Positions 26,828 through 35,201 of a stretch of 64,000 nt of DNA are shown here, piece by piece. The DNA lies in NCBI RefSeq assembly GCF_001282785.1, contig NZ_CVUA01000001.1, forward strand, positions 1,240,001 to 1,304,000, in the 5' to 3' direction. The stretch's first letter is position 1, and each line of letters opens with the position of its first letter. The position numbers and the translations under genes were made by a program. This DNA comes from Halolamina sediminis. GTDB lineage: Archaea > Halobacteriota > Halobacteria > Halobacteriales > Haloferacaceae. The notes below the pieces were generated by a model, which was not told the DNA's origin, did not search any database, and saw nothing but the letters and a program-made list of their open reading frames with translations.

Positions 26828-26989
26828 GTAAGTTATGTTGTAGAGGTGGTCTCGGGGGTGTACGCAGTTTCGGCGCTGGTTGGTTCATCAACCCGATTCA
26901 GTCTCCGGGTGACGATCGTTCGATTGAGTCCGGCCGTCAATCCTCTAACGGGCCTGCAGTTCGCGGTGGATCTTTGCATATGTGTGTGA

Positions 26990-27316
26990 TTAGTCAATCG
27001 CGTTACGTTCTCGATCAGTGAGGCTAACCAAGAGCTGCCCGTCGCTGTGAACCGAGACGACACACTCGGAGAGAACGAACTTGACCACTCCAGTAGATGC
27101 TGTCGACGCTCCGTCAGCATCCCCGAACAGTTGACTGAGCGCGAACGCATGCGCCCGGTCGTAGCGGGAGGCGACTGCCGAGCGGGCATCGCCGGTAACG
27201 GTTGACACTGCATCGGTGACGGCTTCGTAGAGGGGTGTCTCATTGCCCCAGCGAGCCAGGTAGCTGCCGTGCCACGATGCTGCCAGTTCGTCAGCGGGCC
27301 GAGATTCGTCGGTCAT
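26990..27316 (-). CDS. HalOD1 output domain protein
   Basis: The 108-residue protein matches the haloarchaeal HalOD1 domain: LYEAVTDAVSTVTG near residue 30 and the C-terminal TGVVKFVLSECVVSVHSDGQLLVSL. HalOD1 proteins are found alone or fused to signalling regulators; the biochemical role is unknown. The ATG at 27316 was chosen because the domain begins soon after it. A 20-bp palindrome lies 35-54 nt upstream, so this gene is probably under the same type of TetR control as its neighbours. Confidence 0.75.
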   Translation of the reverse strand: MTDESRPADELAASWHGSYLARWGNETPLYEAVTDAVSTVTGDARSAVASRYDRAHAFALSQLFGDADGASTASTGVVKFVLSECVVSVHSDGQLLVSLTDRERNAID

Positions 27317-27350
27317 TGTGTATTCGGGCGCTCCGGTTTGCGCCACGGGC

Positions 27351-27370
27351 CTTACTGAACGTTCGGTAAG
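27351..27370. promoter_or_regulatory. TetR-type palindromic operator, site 1
   Basis: CTTACTGAACGTTCGGTAAG is a 20-bp palindrome with one mismatched pair, upstream of the HalOD1 gene. It shares CnTACnGAACGTTnnGTnAG with site 2. Confidence 0.65.
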
Positions 27371-27544
27371 TATCAATCTTTCCCCCTCATCTCACGGTAG
27401 AGTAGGTCGCCTCAAACCAAGCAACTCTTCAGCCACAATTTTCCATCTGCCAACTATACGGCTTAAAACTAATTCACTCGGATATATAGTGGATCTTATT
27501 ATGCCTTTGGGAGTGGCCTTTCCAGTTAGACGAAGAGTTTAATG

Positions 27545-27564
27545 CCTACCGAACGTTTAGTCAG
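27545..27564. promoter_or_regulatory. TetR-type palindromic operator, site 2
   Basis: CCTACCGAACGTTTAGTCAG lies between the TATA-like GTTTAATG (27537-27544) and the ATG at 27569, where a bound repressor would block initiation of the zinc-ribbon and tetR operon. Confidence 0.65.
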
Positions 27565-27568
27565 TAGT

Positions 27569-28024
27569 ATGGGACAAGTCTCGCTCAGAAACAATCCACT
27601 ACTTGCTGCACTCCTGGGAACAGTAGTCACCGGACTTGGCCACTTCTACCTCCGCCGCTGGCTGAGAGCGCTTGGATGGCTAGGACTCACCGTAGCTGCT
27701 TCAGTTCTGTTCGTCCCCGAGTCAACGATATCCGCGCTTAGTTCGGGTACGCTAACCGATCCATTCTCGATTCCATTCTCGATAGTCCTGATCAGTGCCG
27801 CTAGTGCCCTTGACGCGTATCTCATCGCGAAAGTTAGAAGACAAACCGAAAGATTCCAAGCAAACAATACTGTCGGGTCAGCAGGGGCTGAAGAATCTCC
27901 AGCCTGTCCTGCCTGCGGAAAACCGGTCGATCCCGATCTCGGATTCTGTCACTGGTGTACAACCGAATTCAACGTTGTCGACGTCTCCAAACTAGAACGG
28001 ATCGACGAGAATCAATCGAACTGA
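27569..28024 (+). CDS. Membrane protein with C-terminal zinc ribbon
   Basis: The 151-residue protein has an N-terminal hydrophobic region with about three helices (LLAALLGTVVTGLGHFYLRRW onward) and a C-terminal double-CxxC ribbon, CPACGKPVDPDLGFCHWCTTEF. I chose the ATG at 27569 because the earlier in-frame ATG at 27542 lies inside the TATA-like element. It is followed 2 nt later by a tetR gene, making a probable autoregulated pair with operator site 2. Confidence 0.72.
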   Translation: MGQVSLRNNPLLAALLGTVVTGLGHFYLRRWLRALGWLGLTVAASVLFVPESTISALSSGTLTDPFSIPFSIVLISAASALDAYLIAKVRRQTERFQANNTVGSAGAEESPACPACGKPVDPDLGFCHWCTTEFNVVDVSKLERIDENQSN

Positions 28025-28026
28025 CA

Positions 28027-28635
28027 ATGACTTCTGATTCACCCAAACAGCACTGGAGCACCGGCGAAGAAGAGATTATGGAAGCCACCTATCGAGCACT
28101 ACTCAAGCACGGTTACGCCGACCTGTCGATCTCCCGAATCGCCGACGAACTCGATAAATCGAAGGCTGCTATCTACTACCATTACGACACGAAAGACGAC
28201 CTTCTGGTCGCGTTTCTCGAGTTCGCCGTCGATAGATTCGAAGAGACGATCGAGACAGAGACAGGCGAGGAACCGCCAGAAGATCTTGAACACGTCATTG
28301 AGAAGCTCCTCCCGCTTCAGCCCGACGAGGAGCAACGCCAGCTCCAAGCGGTGCTAGTCGGCCTCCGTTCCCAGGCCGTGACGAACGGGGTATTTCGTGA
28401 GCAATTCACCCAGATCGATGAACGACTGGCGGCCACCGTCCGGAGCATCGTCGAACGCGGCATCGACGACGGCACTTTCCGTGATGTCGATCCGTCGCGG
28501 GTCGCAGAGCATATCCTAGCGACGATCAACGGCGCGAGGTACGGTCGCGTGACGACAGACCGCAAAAGCGCCGTGGCGGCAGCACGCGTCTCGCTGGCCT
28601 CGTATATTGACTCGGAACTGAGGCGTCGCTCATGA
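28027..28635 (+). CDS. TetR/AcrR-family transcriptional regulator
   Basis: The 202-residue protein has the TetR N-terminal domain (residues 14-62: IMEATYRALLKHGYADLSISRIADELDKSKAAIYYHYDTKDDLLVAFL) and a helical ligand domain. It follows the zinc-ribbon gene by 2 nt; a longer frame from 27955 runs over that gene and is rejected. Candidate targets are the palindromes at 27351 and 27545. Confidence 0.88.
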   Translation: MTSDSPKQHWSTGEEEIMEATYRALLKHGYADLSISRIADELDKSKAAIYYHYDTKDDLLVAFLEFAVDRFEETIETETGEEPPEDLEHVIEKLLPLQPDEEQRQLQAVLVGLRSQAVTNGVFREQFTQIDERLAATVRSIVERGIDDGTFRDVDPSRVAEHILATINGARYGRVTTDRKSAVAAARVSLASYIDSELRRRS

Positions 28636-28639
28636 TTAG

Positions 28640-29308
28640 GCGCGATGTCAACTCGAGTACGTACTTACGCTGTGGCTCATCTCGCTTGTCTACGCGACAT
28701 CCGAGACAGTCGTACATCACTATCCACCGGATGCATTCGGACGGCCCTCGGTCGGCGTCCTCCTCAGCGCAGTCCTCGGCGGCGCCCGCTGGCGCGGCGA
28801 ACGATAGCTCGATCGCGGGCGTGAGGGAAGCGGAAGCAGCGTCATTTATTTACTACACCCACCGCGCGTCGAGCACGTACCGGTAGATACTGCTGACGAC
28901 GATGCTATCGCCGTTACCGATCAGATACGGGGTACTCTCTCACTCAACGAGGGCAAAGAGCACCGTGGCCCGACTAGGGATCGGAGTCCCCACAACGACG
29001 AATCTGTGGATTTACGGTGCGAGCGGACCGCTCGAAAGGTTAGGAAGGAAGCACCGGACTATCGGTCGATGCCCCAGCACCGACAGCTGCGCCCCCGAGA
29101 TCGTTGTTGACAAAACCAATCCCCGTTTACCCAACCGGTCTCAGAGCGTCCCAGCGTAGTCGTCGACACCGTATTTCAAGCGAGCGATTACGTGCCGTAC
29201 TTCAGGGTCGAGTTCAACTGGTTTCTCTCAGTTGTCGTCGCCCTAGTGCTAAGCAGGGCAATATCGTGGATTCGAACGGTATTCGGAAAGAGTATCCGAG
29301 TCATTTAA
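28640..29308 (+). pseudogene. Decayed gene region, probable membrane-protein remnant
   Basis: No full reading frame exists, but the plus strand holds separated stretches that look coding: TLWLISLVYATSETVVHHYPPDAFGRP near 28665-28745 and, near the end, a frame with FRVEFNWFLSVVVALVLSR that stops at 29308. The stretches are in shifted frames with stops between them. The pattern suggests a decayed membrane protein gene after tetR. The parent family was not identified. Confidence 0.35.
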
Positions 29309-29314
29309 GTACAC

Positions 29315-29334
29315 CTGACTAATTAGTTAGTAAG
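29315..29334. promoter_or_regulatory. TetR-type palindromic operator, site 3
   Basis: CTGACTAATTAGTTAGTAAG overlaps the expected core promoter position of the small gene starting at 29361 and is nearly identical to site 4 at 30858-30877. Confidence 0.65.
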
Positions 29335-29360
29335 TGCGTGCGGAACAGGCTTCATTACCC

Positions 29361-29609
29361 ATGAGTGAGTCACAAAGATCGCTGAGAAATACGGTACAGG
29401 CGTGGAACCAAGACGGTGGTCTCTATGTCGTCCTTGGCTTGATCGCGGCGATACTCTCGCTCGTGTTTATTCCCTTGTTTGGCCTCCTCGCCATGTATTG
29501 CGGGTACAAGCTATACGATACTCAACAGAAAACAGTACTGTCTATCCTGATGGCCGGGCTCGGCGGATTTGGGTTTCTGTTCTGGGTCTACTTCCTCACT
29601 ACAGTATAA
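29361..29609 (+). CDS. Small two-helix membrane protein
   Basis: The 82-residue protein has two hydrophobic helices (GLYVVLGLIAAILSLVFIPLFGLLAMYCGYKLY and VLSILMAGLGGFGFLFWVYFL). The ATG at 29361 is preferred over a GTG at 29334, which lies inside the operator. No homologue is recognised. The TetR-type operator directly upstream suggests it is part of the same stress or efflux regulon as the MATE operon. Confidence 0.6.
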   Translation: MSESQRSLRNTVQAWNQDGGLYVVLGLIAAILSLVFIPLFGLLAMYCGYKLYDTQQKTVLSILMAGLGGFGFLFWVYFLTTV

Positions 29610-30102
29610 GCTCCCGAAATGATGACCGCTCCATCTCCCGAGCCAGATATCGCGGCGGCAAGTGATTGCCGTAATGGAGACGGCTAGTACCGCTGATCGT
29701 AACGCGATTGCTGAAATCCGCGAAACTATCGCGCACAAACCGTACCTTCAAACCCTCGACTAACGACATTCATATTCTTGGATCAGTGGAAGCATTCGTG
29801 GATCTGAGTGGACAATACCGTCCGTACATCATTTTGAAATATTTTGATAGCTAACGATGTGTGCTGCCCCACCGGGATTTCGGAAACACAAATCAACGAA
29901 TCATCGACAGAGAAGTCAGAGGTACGTTGGGTAGGCGATTACGTTCCCGTTCCAATTCCCGTCTACGGCGTACTCAACGCCATGCTGTTTGCTGGGTAAT
30001 GCACAATGGCGGTGAGCGATATTCTCGTGCTGTCCTGACCTCTGCTTGAATTCAAAGACCAGAATATACCCTTCGAGTCCTGTATCTAGCTGGCTCTCCG
30101 TT
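29610..30102. other. Intergenic region, possible tiny ORF
   Basis: No established gene is seen. A 29-codon frame at 29674-29763 (METASTADRNAIAEIRETIA onward) has plausible composition but no other support. The rest is AT-richer non-coding DNA between converging genes. Confidence 0.4.
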
Positions 30103-30720
30103 CTATGGATCTCCGCTTCCGCCTGTGTCAGCTCTGAGGACGGCGTTCACGTATTCGTCCGCGGTTCGTCTGGCCGTTGCGAGGGTTTCAGTCTCGTCCA
30201 GAACGACTGCTCGAGTGCGCCCCCCGTCGACGATGGTCATAAGTGCCCGTGCTACGTGTTCGGAGTCCACGTCAGTGAATGTGTCTTCACTGATGCCGTG
30301 ATCAATCACGGTCCTGAGCAGGTACTGGACGTACTCGTCGTTCTGCTGGAATCGGTCGGCGAACGCTTCCTTGTACGGCGCTTGACTCCGCATCTCCAGC
30401 ATTGCGATCAACAAGTCGTGGTGGTCCTCCGGAGCAACGAGCAGCTTGTCGAGTAGAAGTTCCAATCGCTGTTCGGGAGCTGTTGTCTGAACCTCATGGA
30501 TCGTCTCGCCGAATTGGTCAAGGACATAGTCCAGAAACGCGACGAGGAGATCATCTTTTGTGTCGTAGTGGTAATGAACGGCAGCGGTCGATTTCCCGTA
30601 CTCCTCGGCAATACGTTTGATCGTGAGATCTGCGTATCCGTGGTCGCGAAGCGCACGATAGGTCGCACGCATAATCTCCTCGTCAGGATCTGACGAAGTC
30701 CGATCCGGCGGGTCGGCCAT
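30103..30720 (-). CDS. TetR/AcrR-family transcriptional regulator
   Basis: The 205-residue protein has a TetR N-terminal domain (IMRATYRALRDHGYADLTIKRIAEEYGKSTAAVHYHYDTKDDLLVAFL) very similar to the other two regulators here. It is divergent from the third tetR gene, 172 nt away. I see none of the 20-bp palindromes immediately upstream of it, so it may not be autoregulated by that site. Confidence 0.87.
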   Translation of the reverse strand: MADPPDRTSSDPDEEIMRATYRALRDHGYADLTIKRIAEEYGKSTAAVHYHYDTKDDLLVAFLDYVLDQFGETIHEVQTTAPEQRLELLLDKLLVAPEDHHDLLIAMLEMRSQAPYKEAFADRFQQNDEYVQYLLRTVIDHGISEDTFTDVDSEHVARALMTIVDGGRTRAVVLDETETLATARRTADEYVNAVLRADTGGSGDP

Positions 30721-30857
30721 TAGTAGAATATTCGTCCTGCTCCCAATAACAGTTTTGACACACTCGTCAGAACCGGTGGCGCGATATCCTCCCGTAGCGG
30801 TTGGGTTAGATGGAAGTATCGATAGCCCCCGGTTGGGTTTTGTACTCCCGAAGGCTT

Positions 30858-30877
30858 TTGACTAATCGGTTAGTAAG
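30858..30877. promoter_or_regulatory. TetR-type palindromic operator, site 4
   Basis: TTGACTAATCGGTTAGTAAG contains the near-perfect palindrome ACTAATCGGTTAGT. It spans the position (about 27 nt upstream) where the TATA element of the tetR-MATE operon should be, so binding would repress the operon. Confidence 0.7.
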
Positions 30878-30892
30878 TAGGATATCGACTAC

Positions 30893-31492
30893 ATGGCAGA
30901 CGACCCAGCCACCGAGATCCTGGACGCCACGTACCGTGCCCTCTGCGAGCATGGGTACGCGAATCTTACACTCCAGGATATCGCTGCCGAAGCAGACGCC
31001 AGCAAGTCGTCCATCCACTACCACTACGATTCAAAAGACCAGTTGTTCGTCACCTTCCTCGACGACCTGTACGAGCGATTTACCGACCGAGTGGACTCTC
31101 CCGAGGGAAATACGCCCAACGAACAGCTTGAAGAGCTCCTTCAGGTTCTACTGACTACCGACGCTGAGCCGCCTCTGAGAGAGTTCCGAACCGCAATGCT
31201 CGAACTGAAGGCGCAGGCCCCGTACAATTCGACTCTACAGGAACGTCTCACCGACTTCGATGAGTTCCTGATCGAACAATTGCGAGAAATACTCGCGGCT
31301 GGCATGGACGACGGTGAGTTCGACGACGACATCGAGCCAGCCCGCGACGCAGAATTCCTCGCAACGACAATCACCGGCGCACAGACTCGCCATGTCACAA
31401 TCAACCAGTCCTCTGACCAACTCTACGATACGATGACCAAATACATCGAGCGACATCTACTCGCCGACGAGCAACCGGAGGCTGGACGGTAA
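30893..31492 (+). CDS. TetR/AcrR-family regulator of the MATE operon
   Basis: The 199-residue protein has the TetR DNA-binding domain at residues 6-53 (ILDATYRALCEHGYANLTLQDIAAEADASKSSIHYHYDSKDQLFVTFL). Its stop overlaps the MATE start (TAATG), and operator site 4 covers its promoter, the classic layout of an autoregulated repressor-exporter operon. Confidence 0.88.
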   Translation: MADDPATEILDATYRALCEHGYANLTLQDIAAEADASKSSIHYHYDSKDQLFVTFLDDLYERFTDRVDSPEGNTPNEQLEELLQVLLTTDAEPPLREFRTAMLELKAQAPYNSTLQERLTDFDEFLIEQLREILAAGMDDGEFDDDIEPARDAEFLATTITGAQTRHVTINQSSDQLYDTMTKYIERHLLADEQPEAGR

Positions 31493-32991
31493 TGGGGTTG
31501 TTCAGCCGTATTGGTTCGCTGTTCAAGGGCCCAGAAGAGTTCGACCTCACATCGGGTGGCATCGCGAAACCACTGTTTTTTCTCTCGATGCCGATCGTCG
31601 TCACGAACCTCTTCCAGACCGCGTACAATCTGGCGGACACGTTTTGGCTGGGCCAGTACAGCACCGATGCACTAGCGGCGATCAGTTTTGCGTTCCCGAT
31701 GGTGTTCCTGCTTATCTCACTGGGAATGGGGATTTCAGTCGCAGGAAGCGTCCTCGTCGCCCAGTTCACGGGCGCTGACGAGGAGCGGGAAGCCGAGTAC
31801 GCGGCGTCTCAAACCGTGACCTTCGCAGTCATCGCGTCGGTGATTCTCGGCGCCATCGGATACTTCGCCATCGAAGACTTCCTCGCAGTAATGGGCGCGT
31901 CACAGGACGTCCTGCCGCTAGCGACGAGTTACATGGAGGTCATCTCACTGGGGCTGCTGTTTATGTTCGGTTTCGCGGTGTTCATCGCGTTAATGCGAGG
32001 GTACGGTGATACCATCACCCCGATGCTGGTGATGTTCGGGTCGGTCGTCCTGAATATCGTCATCGACCCATTCCTAATCTTCGGGTTCGAGAACAACCCC
32101 GTTTTCGGGATATTCGGGCTTGGTAGTCTCGAATCCACGCTATTCGCCGTAACCGGCTACACGGGTTCCGGTATTACTGGTGCGGCACTTGCAACTGTCT
32201 TTTCCCGCGGGCTCGCGCTGGTCGTCGGCCTTGCAGTCATGTTCCGAGGGACACGCGGCGTCCAGATCCACATCCGTGATATGGTTCCGAACCTCTCCTA
32301 TCTGCGACGCCTCGTCCGGATCGGGTTACCTGCTTCGATCGAGGGGATGGGCCGAGCGCTGTCGATGAACCTGCTGCTGTTCATTGTCGCGTTGTTCCCG
32401 GACGCGGTCGTCGCTGCTTACGGTATCGGCACGCGGGTCTTCTCGGTTATTTTCCTCCCCGCCATCGCGGTTGCTCGGGGAGTGGAGACAATGACCGGCC
32501 AAAATATGGGTGCGGACAAGCCGGACCGTGTCGAAAAAGCGGCGGGGCTGGCGTCGAAAGTGCTCTTCACCGTCCTCACGGTCGCGGGGGTCGTTGTCTT
32601 CTTCGTCGCGGCACCCATCGCCGACGTGTTCACGACCGACCCCGAGGTCGTCGATATCGCCGCTCAGTTCCTTCGCTACGTCGCGTTGACCTTCGGGTTC
32701 ATCGGGATTATGCGAGCCTATACGGGCAGTTTCCGCGGTGCCGGCAAGACGCTCACCGCGGCGGCGATCTCCGTGCTGATGCTCGGGATTATCCGGTTCC
32801 CGATTGCATGGATCGCCTCTGGACCACTCGGTGAGCGCGGAATCTGGCTGTCGTTCGCGATTTCGAACGTCGTTGGAGCGATCATCGCCTATGTATGGTA
32901 CCGGCGCGGCACGTGGCGCGAGAGTGACTTGACCGAATCCAAAGTCGACCTCGACGAGACCAGTGTCGAGACAGCAGCAGGTGATGACTGA
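31492..32991 (+). CDS. MATE-family multidrug/sodium (or proton) antiporter
   Basis: The 499-residue protein has twelve predicted helices in two homologous halves. The family N-terminal motif LFFLSMPIVVTNLFQTAYNLADTFWLGQ and the second-half LVRIGLPASIEGMGRALSMNLL are clear, with MTGQNMGADKPDR typical of the family. It exports drugs or metabolites. It is translationally coupled to its tetR gene and leads into three further genes with gaps of 5-16 nt. Confidence 0.92.
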   Translation: MGLFSRIGSLFKGPEEFDLTSGGIAKPLFFLSMPIVVTNLFQTAYNLADTFWLGQYSTDALAAISFAFPMVFLLISLGMGISVAGSVLVAQFTGADEEREAEYAASQTVTFAVIASVILGAIGYFAIEDFLAVMGASQDVLPLATSYMEVISLGLLFMFGFAVFIALMRGYGDTITPMLVMFGSVVLNIVIDPFLIFGFENNPVFGIFGLGSLESTLFAVTGYTGSGITGAALATVFSRGLALVVGLAVMFRGTRGVQIHIRDMVPNLSYLRRLVRIGLPASIEGMGRALSMNLLLFIVALFPDAVVAAYGIGTRVFSVIFLPAIAVARGVETMTGQNMGADKPDRVEKAAGLASKVLFTVLTVAGVVVFFVAAPIADVFTTDPEVVDIAAQFLRYVALTFGFIGIMRAYTGSFRGAGKTLTAAAISVLMLGIIRFPIAWIASGPLGERGIWLSFAISNVVGAIIAYVWYRRGTWRESDLTESKVDLDETSVETAAGDD

Positions 32992-32996
32992 AACCG

Positions 32997-33794
32997 ATGA
33001 CTGACACAGAGCCTGTCCACCCCTCACAGATCGAGCGCCACTTTGAACAGGTGCTCAGCACCGGGGACGAGGCCAATCTCCCGCTCGTTCACGATGTACT
33101 TGACGATAGCCCCGACAGATGGTACGGACAGTTGGTGGTGACCGTATACGATTCATTGTCAGACCACCAGGACCGTGAGGATGTCCTTTCTTACGCCGCC
33201 GCGGTCGAATTACTCCGGGGATACGTTCGTCTCCGAAATCGGCTACTCCTCACTCTCACTGATAAACACGCGCATTCGCTTACGCTGGATCCGACAGCAG
33301 CACTGCTGGCCGGGGATTACCTGTATACAGCGGCATTTTCGTCACTCCGTTCAAGACCCGACTCTTCGTCGAGCGACTGTTTCGAGATACTGACAACAAT
33401 CCTCGAAACCGTCACGGAGGCATTTGCGCGCACCTACACCGCGGCCGGATCCACAGATCACGACCAAGCGAAATTTCTCGATGACACTGCGGGGAGTCTC
33501 GGTGAAGGTGCGGCGGCCCTTGGAGCGGCGCTGGCTGGTGTCGACGAACCGGTTCGCCGACACTGCGAACGACTCGGTCGCGGGCTCAGTACCGCCCGAC
33601 AGATCAACTACGTGCTCGATACGAATCCAACTGAGGCGATGATTGTCCCGCCCACGTTCGACGAGTCACAATTTCGTAGGTATGCAGAACAGCGGCAAGA
33701 TGACGCTGCTCAGGCTCTCGACACCCTGTCAGAGACTGTCAACGTAACGCGTCTGCAAGCGTTCGCCGATGTGACTGTAACGGGACACGACTAA
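32997..33794 (+). CDS. Prenyl-diphosphate-synthase-like protein without Asp-rich motifs
   Basis: The 265-residue protein keeps fold markers of trans-prenyl synthases: AALLAGDYLYTAAFSSL after the position of the first Asp-rich motif, a FLDDTAGSLGEGAAALGAALAG segment, and RHCERLGRGLSTARQINYVLD where active enzymes read QI-DDxLD. The first DDxxD is absent and the second reads NYVLD, so catalysis is doubtful. A regulatory, lipid-binding or partner role is possible. It starts 5 nt after the MATE gene. Confidence 0.55.
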   Translation: MTDTEPVHPSQIERHFEQVLSTGDEANLPLVHDVLDDSPDRWYGQLVVTVYDSLSDHQDREDVLSYAAAVELLRGYVRLRNRLLLTLTDKHAHSLTLDPTAALLAGDYLYTAAFSSLRSRPDSSSSDCFEILTTILETVTEAFARTYTAAGSTDHDQAKFLDDTAGSLGEGAAALGAALAGVDEPVRRHCERLGRGLSTARQINYVLDTNPTEAMIVPPTFDESQFRRYAEQRQDDAAQALDTLSETVNVTRLQAFADVTVTGHD

Positions 33795-33810
33795 CAGAGC
33801 TCAGCCACTA

Positions 33811-34230
33811 ATGACGACGCACTCGATTAACGTCCCGGACGCCTGGCAGATTCACACTGCAAACGGACGATACGAGGAGACGATGTTCGAGTTCCAATTC
33901 GAGAGCCCTGCGTCTACTGCCCTGTCTGTACGACTCGTAGGGCAGAGTAGTACTGAGCACGATGCCATCTATACTATTACCGTCGTCATTGACGATGGAG
34001 AAGAACACTCAATGATTGCTGGCGAGTGTACGTCAGAAGCGGAGGCGATGAAGACGACCGAGGAGTTACTGCGCTCCCTCCAGCGGTCATTCCGCGCTGA
34101 GGCTCGGACTCTTGACGAACTCGACGCCGAAACGTTAGAAGCGATAGTCGGTCGATATCGGTACGGCACACTCAGATATCGAATCCGAGCGACCCTTGAT
34201 TCGTTCCAGAACTTACGGGAAAATGATTAA
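33811..34230 (+). CDS. Uncharacterised soluble protein, MATE operon
   Basis: The 139-residue protein begins with an Ig-like or beta-rich half (SINVPDAWQIHTANGRYEETMFEFQFES), then EAMKTTEELLRSLQRSF and a charged helical C-terminus. No TM segment, signal or catalytic motif is visible. It lies 16 nt after the prenyl-synthase-like gene and 9 nt before the TFIIB-like gene, so it is part of the operon. Confidence 0.6.
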   Translation: MTTHSINVPDAWQIHTANGRYEETMFEFQFESPASTALSVRLVGQSSTEHDAIYTITVVIDDGEEHSMIAGECTSEAEAMKTTEELLRSLQRSFRAEARTLDELDAETLEAIVGRYRYGTLRYRIRATLDSFQNLREND

Positions 34231-34239
34231 ACCTAGAAG

Positions 34240-35094
34240 ATGACCACGAAATTTGAAGGCGCCGTCCTCGAAAACTTAGCGTCAATCCAACAGGCCCTCA
34301 ATCTGGAAGCGAACATTCAGCAGTATGGTGAACTACTGGTTTCAGAACTCACGACACGAGAACTGCAGATCCGATTCCCAGCCCGTACTGCCGCAGCATG
34401 CTACCTCATTGCGTGCCGCTTGCAAGAGGTTCCGATTCGTGTGACCAGAATTGCTGAAACCTCTACTGCTACTAAATCAGAAATCCTCAATGAAATGCAA
34501 CGGGTCTCAGACGCATTGGATCTCGGGATCCCGAATGACGATCCAACTGTGATCCTCGAAGAGGCGTGTGAGGACCTTTCGCTCTCCGCCGACATCCAAG
34601 CTCGCGCACAACAGGTAGCACAATTGGGTGTCGAAGCCGGAGTCACCAGTGGCGTCTCCCCATATTCGTATGCAGCAGCTGTGCTCTACATCGCTAGTTC
34701 AGCTGCCGAACCCGACCTCTCTCAGGCTGACATCGCCGAACAATTCGGCGTATCTACAGCCTCCCTCCGAGAGAGACGTGACGACTTGCTCGAAGCAACC
34801 GGGAGCCACCTATTCGAACTTCAATATCCGACAGCACCGCCCGAAGCCACATGGTTGGTTGACAACCTACTCTCCTACGCACGGACTGCACAATGGGCAA
34901 AGGGCAAGCGTCATATGGGTGTTCTCGCTGGAGCGTGGTTGTACGCAGTGAACAGGCATCATGTCGATGCCAACGTGGCGGAACTCGCAGATATAACCGG
35001 TGTGAGTAAGTCGACCATTCGTGCCCGCTATCGAGATCTCATCGAGCACGTTGGAACTGCTGATACCGGCCTAGATAGTAGGGATAGTGTTTGA
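34240..35094 (+). CDS. TFIIB-like protein with three cyclin-like repeats, no zinc ribbon
   Basis: The 284-residue protein resembles the core of archaeal TFB. Cyclin-like repeats appear at about residues 20-95 (ARTAAACYLIACRLQEVPIRVTRIAE), 105-190 (SPYSYAAAVLYIASSAAEPDLSQADIAEQFGVSTASLRERRDDL) and 205-275 (GVLAGAWLYAVNRHHVDANVAELADITGVSKSTIRARYRDL). The N-terminal zinc ribbon and B-reader needed to recruit polymerase are missing. It could bind promoters or TBP without activating, as an anti-factor or regulator. It closes the tetR-MATE operon. Confidence 0.68.
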   Translation: MTTKFEGAVLENLASIQQALNLEANIQQYGELLVSELTTRELQIRFPARTAAACYLIACRLQEVPIRVTRIAETSTATKSEILNEMQRVSDALDLGIPNDDPTVILEEACEDLSLSADIQARAQQVAQLGVEAGVTSGVSPYSYAAAVLYIASSAAEPDLSQADIAEQFGVSTASLRERRDDLLEATGSHLFELQYPTAPPEATWLVDNLLSYARTAQWAKGKRHMGVLAGAWLYAVNRHHVDANVAELADITGVSKSTIRARYRDLIEHVGTADTGLDSRDSV

Positions 35095-35201
35095 GTAATC
35101 TACTGAAATGCAGAATTGATTATTCTCTTGTATGGACATAGCAGTCATTTGGATACGGACGGAAACGCATAGTTAGCTACGGGCCAACCTTGTGAGCATC
35201 C

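Noticed and set aside
27542-27568. ATG at 27542 as the start of the zinc-ribbon membrane protein
   Set aside because: It falls inside the TATA-like GTTTAATG and upstream of the operator; the ATG at 27569 fits leaderless spacing.
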